Shown here: piece after piece, positions 16,401 to 22,020 of the stretch
How the letters are laid out: the number at the start of each line of letters is the position of its first letter
How positions within the stretch are numbered: position 1 is the first letter of the stretch
NCBI GenBank assembly: GCA_020437875.1
Contig: JAGQVR010000014.1
Coordinates: 1-22,020, forward strand
Direction: 5' to 3'
Length of the DNA: 22,020 nucleotides
From: Flavobacteriales bacterium
Lineage (GTDB): Bacteria; Bacteroidota; Bacteroidia; Flavobacteriales_F; PHOS-HE28
Notes under the pieces: model-generated
What the model saw: only the letters and a program-made list of their open reading frames with translations
Database searches by the model: none
What the model was told of the DNA's origin: nothing
Program-made: the position numbers and the translations under genes

Positions 16401-18527
16401 ATGCTGCGAGCGAATGCTTCCACAGTTGCCGAGGACAACCACGTCGTGCTGCTGGAAGGTGCCGACCATGTGACCTTCCGGTACCTGACGATAGCCAGGC
16501 AAGGTGTTCCCCTTTCCACGTATTATGCGGCCGCCGTTCGTTTTGCAGGGAGCGATCCGTCCACCCATGCCCGATTCGAACGATGTGCGATCACTTCCGT
16601 CGCCAACTCTTCATGGGGCTTGCATCAGGTCGTCCGGGATGATTGCCTGGCCGATCAGGAGCGGGTGGAGTTGATCGATTGTCGCCTTGAGGGTGGCTTC
16701 ACCTCCGTGCGGATCGATTGCGGCGGGAATGACGAGGAGGTGCAGATAGTGGGCAACGTTCTTGTGGACTGCGCCCAAGGCATCCGTCTTGCAGACACAG
16801 GGAATGCGCCTTCCTCGATCATGGGCAATGAGCTGATCGGTATGAACAGCACCAATTACGCTGCGATGGAGATCACCGGCGGCACGGGCACGGTCGAGGT
16901 CCGTCGCAATCGCGTGATCTCATGGACCGCATGTCTCACCATTCAGAGTCTTGTTTCCCCGCTCGCGCAGCCCAGCCTTGTGGTGAACAATTCCTTCATC
17001 AGCACCAATGGGGCTGGCTTGAACCTGCCCTCCATGACCTCGAACATACACGTGCTGAACAATTCGATCTCCGGTGGCAATTATGCCCTCGTGGGCATCG
17101 GGGCTGGAACAGGGCTCGTGTTGAGGAACAACATCTTCCGGGACAACACCAACCCGATCACGGTGCGCTTGAGCGCCGGACGCGTATCCGCTTCGGACCG
17201 CAACATCTACCATAGCGCCACAGCTCCTACGAGCGTGGACTGGGGAGGTACGACCCATACCACGGTCGCAGCATTGAGCGGCGCTACCGGCATGGACGTG
17301 AACAGTTCCTTCACCGAGGACCAATATCTCGATCCGCTTGCCGACCTGCATACCTGTTCCATGCATGCTGATGCTGGGGCCGTAGTTGAGACCATGGTGA
17401 CGACGGATATTGAAGGCAACCCGAGAGATCCATCCACCCCGGACATCGGTGCATACGAGTTCACCCCTGAGCTATGGAATGAACAGCTCGATCTATGCGT
17501 CGCGGCGGACCCGATCACAAGTACTGGATCAGGGCTTGACCAGTACATCTATCACGATCGCAAGGTGTTGGCAAGGTTCAATGACAACGGCCAGAACCTG
17601 GGTACGGTCGAACTCGAGGTCTACATCAACAACGGAGCCATACGGCAGGGTCCCACCGGACGGTATTATCTGGATCGGAACTGGCACCTGACCACTTCGC
17701 TCCCGTTCACGGGCGCCTCCACGATCAGGCTCTTCCACACAGGGGCGGAGTTCGCCGCCCTGGTGGCGGCTGATCCGCTCGTCCTGGTGGAGGCGGATGT
17801 CGGTGTAGCCCACTACGCCGGACCATTGGAGGATTGTGATCTCATGAACGATCCCGAGGGAAGTGTGTGGACTCCCACCTATCCCGCTGCACCGGCGGCC
17901 GAACCTCGGATATCGGCGAATGGTGGGACCTTCGGCCATACAGCGATCATCTCGGACGATGGGGAGTTGTACATCACGGACATGGGAGCACCGCTTCCTG
18001 TGGAGCTTGTGGACTTCACGGCGGAACGCACCAGCGTGCAGGAGGTGATCCTGAGATGGACCACCGTCACGGAGCACGACAATGCAGGGTTCGAGCTGTG
18101 GCGTATGATGGAAGGGGAGGATGCCTTCGAAGAAGTAGGCTGGTCGGTCGGCGCCGGAACGGTTCAGCAGGTGATGAACTACACGCACCGGGATCAGAAC
18201 GTCTCCCACGGAACGAGCTACTACAAGTTGAAGCAGGTCGACATGGATGGCTCCTATCACTGGGGGCCCATCGCCGCGGTGGAAGGATGGCTCTCCTCGG
18301 GAAGGCTTACGATCAGTCCGAATCCGGCCACGGATCGGATCAGCCTGACCGGGCTGCCTGAAGGCATCACCTCACTCGTACTTCATGATGCGACAGGTCG
18401 GGAGGTGATGCGATGGCCGCCGGGAGCGGAAGTGGAAGGACTGGCCGGCCTCCAACGTGGCTTGTACGTGCTCGTCGCCTCCGATGCGACCGGGCCACTT
18501 CAAGTCGAACGGCTTGTCCTGCGGTGA
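13485..18527 (+). CDS. giant T9SS-secreted protein with three tandem beta-helix modules
   Basis: The 1680-residue product is predicted to be a surface or released protein. A signal peptide covers 1-22 (ending SRA, then Q). Three homologous modules of about 430-450 residues start at about residues 23, 452 and 900; each opens with a GTYVIG-like strand, an FxxAI/V helix and GPVVFEV-like sequence, continues with TITFRGQ-like sequence and beta-helix repeats, and closes with DLH, then PDIGADE or PDIGAYE. A further domain (about 1330-1495) contains YYLDRNWHLTTSLPF and STIRLFHTG, common in Flavobacteriales T9SS proteins. An FN3-like segment follows (about 1503-1598, PLPVELVDFTAER, then YYKLKQVDMDGSYHW). 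The type A sorting domain is at about 1608-1680 (LTISPNPATDRISL). It is preceded by operator B and a TATCGGTGC box before AACATG. Ligand unknown; adhesion or glycan binding is plausible. Confidence 0.93.
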   Translation: MSIRKRISLLLLATTLCAVSRAQLSGTYVIDGAGGGDYTTFAAAISDLNTLGVSGPVVFEVTDGYYSGRATIGAVAGATAVNTVTFRGQSLDSSMVTWNEVTYNTLPWLGHNSLLRLNGAEYITVEHITLQRSGSLQLGHVVFIEGATSNITIRHCKLRGPTNYTGTLNDRNVIHALNNTVQTNMQFRSNRVEYGNLGLYWSATSSEADEITFEGNDLIQSRVWVQSVSGMVHLLGNTSYSTLSAVNTQVLNVSGDIVLARNEIRNTGTFACLTLTGSSGTIGSPIRISNNMLISGGTSMSVGTSNYVDALHNSTSGSASISNGNSAVRLYNNSFYTGTGYALTVGTTGNIVASDHNCYHSTTVNAVLWSGAHNSSASLNGTTGMDANSLFMDPMYVNPLFDLHLQSGSPCGGTGTQAATGIEDIDQEVRPRPALSDPDIGADETDEYCSVLNGTYVIGTSLGADFVSFSGAIVKMITCGISGPVVFEVEDGTYNEQLVLPPIPGSSSINTITFRGQNVDSSLVTLSLNASNLSSNNYLISFEGMDHVQFEHMRFRRSIATSTNRYARVVSFPVSSDPSQDVTFSHIWFNGSYGSPYGYNYAEAIDASNTDDNLDIVVEHCNFSSGGPGIDWDANGTDDRLTITNCVFANMFDGISIRETISTFTISGNAIGPFPVNTGAVGISLNDITSSFTITKNAVRLTRGWAARFTNINSTVPEPGLVANNMLVGYSTYTTDGGLQLNGGIDNVHILNNSLSAGYGKAFQLAATTATGLRFVNNIATALAGSGYAFHSGLADYAECSHNVLYKYSPGSIAYWTGTNHLNMSTLQTGSGYFANSFADDPMFVDPATDLHLQPGSPCVGVGLVLSEFLDDHDGDARPDPIASPYDIGADETPEQCTPLSGTYIIGPSLAADLPNFSAAVARMQRCGIGGPVLFRVEPGNYYEQVRLPAILGNDATNTITFEGQSGDSTDVMLRANASTVAEDNHVVLLEGADHVTFRYLTIARQGVPLSTYYAAAVRFAGSDPSTHARFERCAITSVANSSWGLHQVVRDDCLADQERVELIDCRLEGGFTSVRIDCGGNDEEVQIVGNVLVDCAQGIRLADTGNAPSSIMGNELIGMNSTNYAAMEITGGTGTVEVRRNRVISWTACLTIQSLVSPLAQPSLVVNNSFISTNGAGLNLPSMTSNIHVLNNSISGGNYALVGIGAGTGLVLRNNIFRDNTNPITVRLSAGRVSASDRNIYHSATAPTSVDWGGTTHTTVAALSGATGMDVNSSFTEDQYLDPLADLHTCSMHADAGAVVETMVTTDIEGNPRDPSTPDIGAYEFTPELWNEQLDLCVAADPITSTGSGLDQYIYHDRKVLARFNDNGQNLGTVELEVYINNGAIRQGPTGRYYLDRNWHLTTSLPFTGASTIRLFHTGAEFAALVAADPLVLVEADVGVAHYAGPLEDCDLMNDPEGSVWTPTYPAAPAAEPRISANGGTFGHTAIISDDGELYITDMGAPLPVELVDFTAERTSVQEVILRWTTVTEHDNAGFELWRMMEGEDAFEEVGWSVGAGTVQQVMNYTHRDQNVSHGTSYYKLKQVDMDGSYHWGPIAAVEGWLSSGRLTISPNPATDRISLTGLPEGITSLVLHDATGREVMRWPPGAEVEGLAGLQRGLYVLVASDATGPLQVERLVLR
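13551..17475 (+). repeat. three diverged tandem modules inside the 1680-residue protein gene
   Basis: Coding modules begin near 13551, 14835 and 16180, a period of roughly 1.3 kb. Module openings are LSGTYVIDG, LNGTYVIGT and LSGTYIIGP; GPVVFEV, GPVVFEV and GPVLFRV; NTVTFRGQ, NTITFRGQ and NTITFEGQ. Modules 2 and 3 also share a Cys just before the opening strand (CSVLNG, CTPLSG) and a second one in the first helix region (TCGI, RCGI), which module 1 lacks. The similarity is at protein level; the DNA has diverged, so the duplication is old. Confidence 0.8.
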
Positions 18528-19412
18528 TCAGGTGAATCGCTTCAGGACCGCCTGCACCTGTTGCACATAGCCGCCACCGAACAGGTTCACATGAACAAGG
18601 AGCGGGTAGAGGTTGCAGAGATCAACGCGCTCCCTCCAACCTTGCTCGAGCGGCCAGGCATCATCGTATGCGGCGATGAAACCTGGATCGAAGCCCCCGA
18701 AGAGCGTGCTCATGGCGATGTCCATTTCACGGTGTCCATGGTACACGGCCGGATCGATCAGCACCGGAGCCGCTTCGATACCGCACATGAAGTTGCCGTT
18801 CCACAGGTCACCGTGTAGCAGTGCGGGTGCTTCATGCGGGAAGAGCGCCTCGAGCTGGGCGTAAAGCCGTTCGAAGCGCAGGACATCACCTCCTCCCAGC
18901 CGTCCCCGGTCGCGTGCCTTGACCACCATGGGTTCAAGCCGGCATTGCACGAAGAACTCGGTCCAGTTCGGGTGTTCGGTGTTCCTCTGGACCAGCGTAC
19001 CGATGTAGTTATCGCGCTCGAGGCCGAAGGCGGTTGCTGTGTGCCGATGCAAGGCCGCCAGCGATCGCCCGAAGTCCTGCCAGAACGCAGGGGTCTTGGG
19101 TTCGCTCGCGACCCACTCCAGCAGGAGGTAGCTGTCATCGTGGTCCTCGCCCACGGCGATCACACGGGGCACCCTGATGGCCGAGGCCAGTCCGAGCCGG
19201 TGCAGACCATCCGCCTCCGCCTCGAACAGGCTCGGGAAACGATCGGCGTGGTTCACCTTCACGAAGAAGCGACCCTCGTTCGTTTCCAGGCGATAGGCAT
19301 CGTTGATGCTTCCGCCTCCGACAGCGACCTCGTGCTCAACATCGACCGGTCGTTCCAGGTGGTCGCTCAGGTGCTTTGCCAGGCGTTCGATGAGGGATCC
19401 GGGTAAAGGCAT
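18528..19412 (-). CDS. fructosamine kinase / ketosamine-3-kinase family protein
   Basis: This 294-residue kinase belongs to the family that phosphorylates sugars attached to protein amines (fructosamine, ribulosamine), leading to removal of the adduct. Family motifs are present: GGSIND (33-38), nucleotide lysine in FVKVN (K52), LLLEW (hinge, 96-100), LHRHTATAFGLERDNYIGTL (121-140), catalytic loop LLHGDLWNGN (D202, N205, N207), and metal-binding LIDPAVYHGHREMDIAM (D220). Length is normal for the bacterial family. The ATG at 19412 follows CACCTTTGCAAC on the minus strand, a short-leader promoter pattern, and is divergent from the tRNA locus. The stop directly abuts the stop of the gene at 13485-18527 with no base between. 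The physiological substrate in bacteria is uncertain. Confidence 0.93.
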   Translation of the reverse strand: MPLPGSLIERLAKHLSDHLERPVDVEHEVAVGGGSINDAYRLETNEGRFFVKVNHADRFPSLFEAEADGLHRLGLASAIRVPRVIAVGEDHDDSYLLLEWVASEPKTPAFWQDFGRSLAALHRHTATAFGLERDNYIGTLVQRNTEHPNWTEFFVQCRLEPMVVKARDRGRLGGGDVLRFERLYAQLEALFPHEAPALLHGDLWNGNFMCGIEAAPVLIDPAVYHGHREMDIAMSTLFGGFDPGFIAAYDDAWPLEQGWRERVDLCNLYPLLVHVNLFGGGYVQQVQAVLKRFT

Positions 19413-19415
19413 GTT

Positions 19416-19424
19416 GCAAAGGTG
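19416..19424 (-). promoter_or_regulatory. possible -7 box for the fructosamine kinase gene
   Basis: On the minus strand CACCTTTGC precedes AAC and the ATG at 19412. It matches TAnnTTTG at all fixed positions except the first T. No good -33 element is apparent. It would produce a leaderless or almost leaderless transcript. Confidence 0.35.
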
Positions 19425-19443
19425 GGCGCGAACCGGGTTTTGC

Positions 19444-19451
19444 TACATTTG
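19444..19451 (+). promoter_or_regulatory. Bacteroidota -7 promoter box for the tRNA locus
   Basis: TACATTTG, followed by C, is a perfect match to TAnnTTTG and lies 39 bp before the first tRNA-like copy. A TTG at 19414-19416 is farther away (27 bp) than the usual spacing of about 19-21 bp, so the -33 element is unclear. Transcription would start near 19456 and read through both tRNA copies to the terminator at 19629-19656. Confidence 0.55.
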
Positions 19452-19455
19452 CGCT

Positions 19456-19472
19456 CCCGTTCGCCGAACGGG
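19456..19472 (+). other. hairpin in the tRNA leader
   Basis: CCCGTTC (19456-19462) and GAACGGG (19466-19472) form a perfect 7-bp stem with loop GCC at the predicted 5' end of the tRNA transcript. It could shield the 5' end or mark the leader for processing; no function is shown. Confidence 0.5.
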
Positions 19473-19482
19473 TTGGCATCTT

Positions 19483-19552
19483 GGGGAATTAGCTCAGCTG
19501 GTGGGAGCGTCCCGCAATGACGGGAAGGTCACCGGTTCGAGTTTGACATAAT
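19483..19552 (+). pseudogene. degenerate tRNA copy upstream of tRNA-Ala
   Basis: The first 19 bases are identical to the intact tRNA-Ala at 19553-19571 (GGGGAATTAGCTCAGCTGG). The D-arm is intact (GCTC/GAGC). The anticodon stem is TCCCG/CGGGA but closes a six-base loop (CAATGA) instead of seven. AGGTCACCGGTTCGA is shared with the intact copy, but the 3' side of the T-stem reads TTGAC instead of CCGGT and the 3' acceptor strand does not pair with GGGGAAT. It should therefore not fold as a functional tRNA. The intact copy starts immediately after, making a tandem 70-bp arrangement. Confidence 0.7.
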
Positions 19553-19627
<75 letters not shown>

Positions 19628-19628
19628 G

Positions 19629-19656
19629 AAAGGCGGTCCGCAGGGCCGCCTTTTTT
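19629..19656 (+). terminator. rho-independent terminator of the tRNA transcript
   Basis: AAGGCGGTCC (19630-19639) pairs with GGGCCGCCTT (19643-19652), including one T-G pair, around loop GCA, followed by the run of Ts ending at 19656. This is the clearest intrinsic terminator in the window. Confidence 0.9.
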
Positions 19657-19977
19657 CGTTGAGGGCAGGAATGGGCGCGATGGAACGTCGCCCCGCACCG
19701 ATGAACTCGTGGCGCCCTCCGATCGGTGTAAAACCCTGTTGATAAGCCGTTTATACGACCTGGCACGGTCGGCCCATGGACGGTCCATCTTTGCCCCGAT
19801 CGTTCGAAGGATGCCTTTTGATCCTTCCGCTGTGGGCCTGCGAAGTTGACACGATCTCTTGTCGTTCGATAGGCAATGGAGGGAGCGTGGAGGGCAGGTA
19901 TTCGGAACACCAGGACCTGCTAGGGGATTTCAGGGTAGGGCAGCTCTCCCCTCCTTTCCATTCCTGCCGAACGACCA
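19657..19977. other. intergenic stretch between tRNA terminator and ppk1 end, no gene recognised
   Basis: I see no convincing coding frame. Visible elements are a plus-strand CATCTTTG box (about 19787-19794, one mismatch to TAnnTTTG), a hairpin GAAGGAT (19806-19812) / ATCCTTC (19821-19827) with an eight-base loop, and a long imperfect inverted repeat whose arms are near 19872-19885 and 19951-19968 (AATGGA with TCCATT, GGC with GCC). The latter may act as the 3' end of the minus-strand ppk1 transcript. Confidence 0.4.
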
Positions 19978-22020
19978 CTAGCGTTCCTTCTTCTTCCCCG
20001 CCTGATCCAGCAGGTACCGGTACGTTGCCGGCTGGGTGCGCGTGCGTATCCTGCTCCGCACCCTGTCCCGATAGGGATTGGTTTGTTGGGCGTTGATCGT
20101 CCGGGCCTTCACCCGGTCCGCCCATTGGATCTCCATTAGGTCGAGGATGCGTTGTCGCACAACCGGATCGGTGACCGGGAACGCCACCTCGATCCGCCGA
20201 TCCAGGTTGCGTCCCATCCAATCCGCGGAGGACAGGTGGACCGACCATTTACCACCGTTGGAGAAGGCATAAACACGGGTGTGCTCCAGGAAGCGGTCCA
20301 CGATGCTGATCGCTTCGATCCGGCTGCTCAGTTCTTCCACCCCGGGCACCAGGCAGCAGATACCGCGTATGATCAACCGCACGGGTACCCCGGCATTGCT
20401 GGCGTCATAGAGTTTGCGGATCAAGGTGCGGTCCTCCAGGCTGTTCAGCTTCAACAGGATACCGGAGGGTCTGCCGGTGCGGGCGTTCTCGATCTCCTTG
20501 TCGATCAGCAACTCCAGGCTGCCGCGCAGGTTCAGCGGCGCCATCAACAGCTGTGCCAGCACCGGTCGGTGTCGGCGGTCGGCCAGGTGGGCGAAGACCT
20601 CGGCCACCTCACGCGTGACGGACGGCCTGGCCGTGAGCAAGGCCATGTCGGTGTAGATCCGGGAGGTCCGTTCGTTGAAATTGCCTGTGCCGAGGTAGGC
20701 GTACCGGACCGTCCGGCGGCCCTCGACGCGTTCGATCATGCACAGCTTGCAATGCACCTTCAGGTTCTCGTAACTGTACAGCACCCGTGCACCCGCCTTC
20801 TCAAGTGCCTCTCCCCAGTACAGGTTGCTGCGCTCATCGAACCGGGCCTGCACCTCCACGAACACGGTCACCCGCTTCCCACGTCGCAGGGCGTCAAGCA
20901 GGGCCGTGCAGACCTCCGATCCTTCGGCTACGCGATACAGGGTGATGGCGATGTGGCGTACGCTCCGATCGCGCGCAGCGTGTTGCAGCCAACGGACCAC
21001 ATTGCCGAAGTCGTGATAGGGGAAATGCCACAACACATCCGACCGTCGAACCGCATTGAAGGTGGCGGCGCCATCGCGTGTCACCGGGTCGGGTACGGGC
21101 CTCAACGGTGGGTCGCGCAACTCACGGCGTCCGGTGATCGGCACCTTCATCAGGTCGCTGAAGTTGTGATAACGTCCGCCGGCCACCAGGTCCTGCTTCG
21201 AGAGGCCGAGCAACCCACGCAGGGCGCGCAGGGTGGCCGAAGGCATGCTGCGGTCGTACAGGAACCGGGCGGGTACGCCCATTCTTCGTTTGCGCAGGCT
21301 CTTCCGCACCTTGTCCTTCACGTTCCCCGCGTACTCCTCGTCGAGGTGTAGTTCGGCATCCCGGGACAATTTGATGGCGTGGCATTCGACCAACTTGGAT
21401 CCGGTGAACAGGTCCGCCAGGCAGAGCCGCATCACATCGTCGAGATAGATCAGGTCCGTGCGACCGCGGCGGGAGGGTAGGACGAGGAATCGTCCGAGCT
21501 CATCGCTGGGGATGTTCACCAACACCAAGCGTTGTTTGGTGCCCTTCTTCGATCGCAGGCGACAGGCGAAGTAGAGTTTGCGGTCCTCGATGAACGGAGC
21601 ATTCCCTGCACGCACGGTGGCCGTGTGCAGCAAGGGCGCCACGTTCCGCGTGAAATGATGCCGGATGTGCTCGGCCTGCTTGCGCGACAGCTTCTGTGGG
21701 TTCAGGAAATGGATGCCTTCCCGGGCCAGTGCGGGCAGCAGGACCTCCCGGTAGAGCTTCCCGAACCGCTCCTGCTGTTCCAAGGCCTTTCGGTTGATCC
21801 GGTCCACACGCTTCTCCGGGGTCACCTCCAAGGCGGTCCGGTCCACCTTCTTCAGTCCGGCGAGGCTCCGCAACGAGGCCACGCGCACACGGTAGAACTC
21901 ATCCAGGTTGCTCGAGTAGATGGCGAGGAACTTCACGCGCTCCAGCAGGGGAACGCTCGGGTCCTTCGCCTCTTGCAGCACGCGTTTGTTGAATGAGAGC
22001 CAACTGAGGTCCCGGTCATG
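19978..22020 (-). CDS. ppk1: polyphosphate kinase 1, 5' end beyond the window
   Basis: This enzyme reversibly transfers the terminal phosphate of ATP onto inorganic polyphosphate. The 680 visible residues are nearly the full PPK1 length (about 690-700); the frame is open to the right edge, where it reads HDRDLSWLSFNKRVLQEAKD, the conserved N-terminal motif, so only a few residues are missing. Further motifs are IYSSNLDEFYRVRVASLR, FVEVQARFDERSN, and LKVHCKLCMI, whose His (codon 20752-20754) corresponds to the phosphorylated H435 of E. coli Ppk. YLGTGNFNERTSRIYTDMAL also matches. LEHTRVYAFSNGG carries the second essential His (codon 20281-20283), and SSADWMGRNLDRRIEVAFPV follows. The two PLD-like C-terminal domains are complete and the product should be active. 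It ends about 320 bp from the tRNA terminator; no phosphate-regulation box can be judged because the promoter is outside. Confidence 0.97.
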   Translation of the reverse strand, partial: HDRDLSWLSFNKRVLQEAKDPSVPLLERVKFLAIYSSNLDEFYRVRVASLRSLAGLKKVDRTALEVTPEKRVDRINRKALEQQERFGKLYREVLLPALAREGIHFLNPQKLSRKQAEHIRHHFTRNVAPLLHTATVRAGNAPFIEDRKLYFACRLRSKKGTKQRLVLVNIPSDELGRFLVLPSRRGRTDLIYLDDVMRLCLADLFTGSKLVECHAIKLSRDAELHLDEEYAGNVKDKVRKSLRKRRMGVPARFLYDRSMPSATLRALRGLLGLSKQDLVAGGRYHNFSDLMKVPITGRRELRDPPLRPVPDPVTRDGAATFNAVRRSDVLWHFPYHDFGNVVRWLQHAARDRSVRHIAITLYRVAEGSEVCTALLDALRRGKRVTVFVEVQARFDERSNLYWGEALEKAGARVLYSYENLKVHCKLCMIERVEGRRTVRYAYLGTGNFNERTSRIYTDMALLTARPSVTREVAEVFAHLADRRHRPVLAQLLMAPLNLRGSLELLIDKEIENARTGRPSGILLKLNSLEDRTLIRKLYDASNAGVPVRLIIRGICCLVPGVEELSSRIEAISIVDRFLEHTRVYAFSNGGKWSVHLSSADWMGRNLDRRIEVAFPVTDPVVRQRILDLMEIQWADRVKARTINAQQTNPYRDRVRSRIRTRTQPATYRYLLDQAGKKKER

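Noticed and set aside
4688..17470. Single GTTCACCC words, for example near 4690, 7446 and 17461
   Set aside because: Each lies inside a coding region and has no partner 21 bp away, so they are unlikely to be LytTR sites.
13485..18527. CRISPR-like or short tandem DNA repeats within the large T9SS gene
   Set aside because: The repetition is at protein level with a period of about 1.3 kb and diverged DNA; no regularly spaced short repeats are present.
19751..20248. 165-codon minus-strand frame overlapping the ppk1 3' end
   Set aside because: It overlaps the conserved C-terminal PPK1 region in another frame and has no recognisable feature.
20152..21351. 399-codon open frame on the plus strand opposite ppk1
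   Set aside because: It lies wholly antisense to the clear PPK1 gene, its product has no recognisable domain, and long antisense frames are expected at this GC content.

Overview
The window looks like a chromosomal segment of a high-GC member of the Bacteroidota, probably a Flavobacteriales-type lineage. Three things point there. Two secreted proteins end in type IX secretion (T9SS) type A sorting domains. Promoter-like TAnnTTTG boxes of the Bacteroidota kind sit at several gene starts, with almost no Shine-Dalgarno sequences. The signalling genes include a TPR/HisKA_2 kinase paired with a LytTR response regulator. No insertion sequence, integrase, phage gene or CRISPR array is visible.

Layout. 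Positions 1-2124 (+) hold the end of a LolC/LolE/MacB-type permease, its LolD-like ATPase (ATGA overlap) and a small three-helix membrane protein, followed by a hairpin and about 390 bp without a convincing gene. Positions 5510-2516 (-) form an OmpR-type regulator, a HAMP histidine kinase and a membrane-anchored coiled-coil protein. A 340-bp divergent region with a hairpin and a perfect 21-bp palindrome separates this operon from an aldo/keto reductase (5850-6818, +).

Positions 6864-18527 (+) are the most interesting part. A small SpoIIAA/STAS-like protein, a TPR-HisKA_2 kinase and a LytTR response regulator are translationally coupled or nearly abutting. They are followed by an exported protein of unknown function, a one-module T9SS beta-helix protein, a stand-alone LytTR DNA-binding protein and a 1680-residue T9SS protein with three tandem beta-helix modules. 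Directly after each LytTR gene, overlapping its stop codon, lies a pair of direct repeats (core CGTTCACCC) exactly 21 bp apart and about 66-68 bp before the next start codon. This is the geometry of a LytTR operator. I infer a self-contained regulon: kinase and regulator sense a signal and switch on two neighbouring transcription units for surface or secreted beta-helix proteins, with the stand-alone LytTR protein as a feed-forward or competing regulator.

Positions 18528-22020 hold a fructosamine-kinase-family gene (-), a tRNA locus (+) and polyphosphate kinase 1 (-), which runs off the right edge. The tRNA locus has an intact tRNA-Ala(GGC) preceded by a degenerate tRNA copy that keeps the 5' part but has lost its 3' half pairing, plus a Bacteroidota-type promoter box and a strong terminator.
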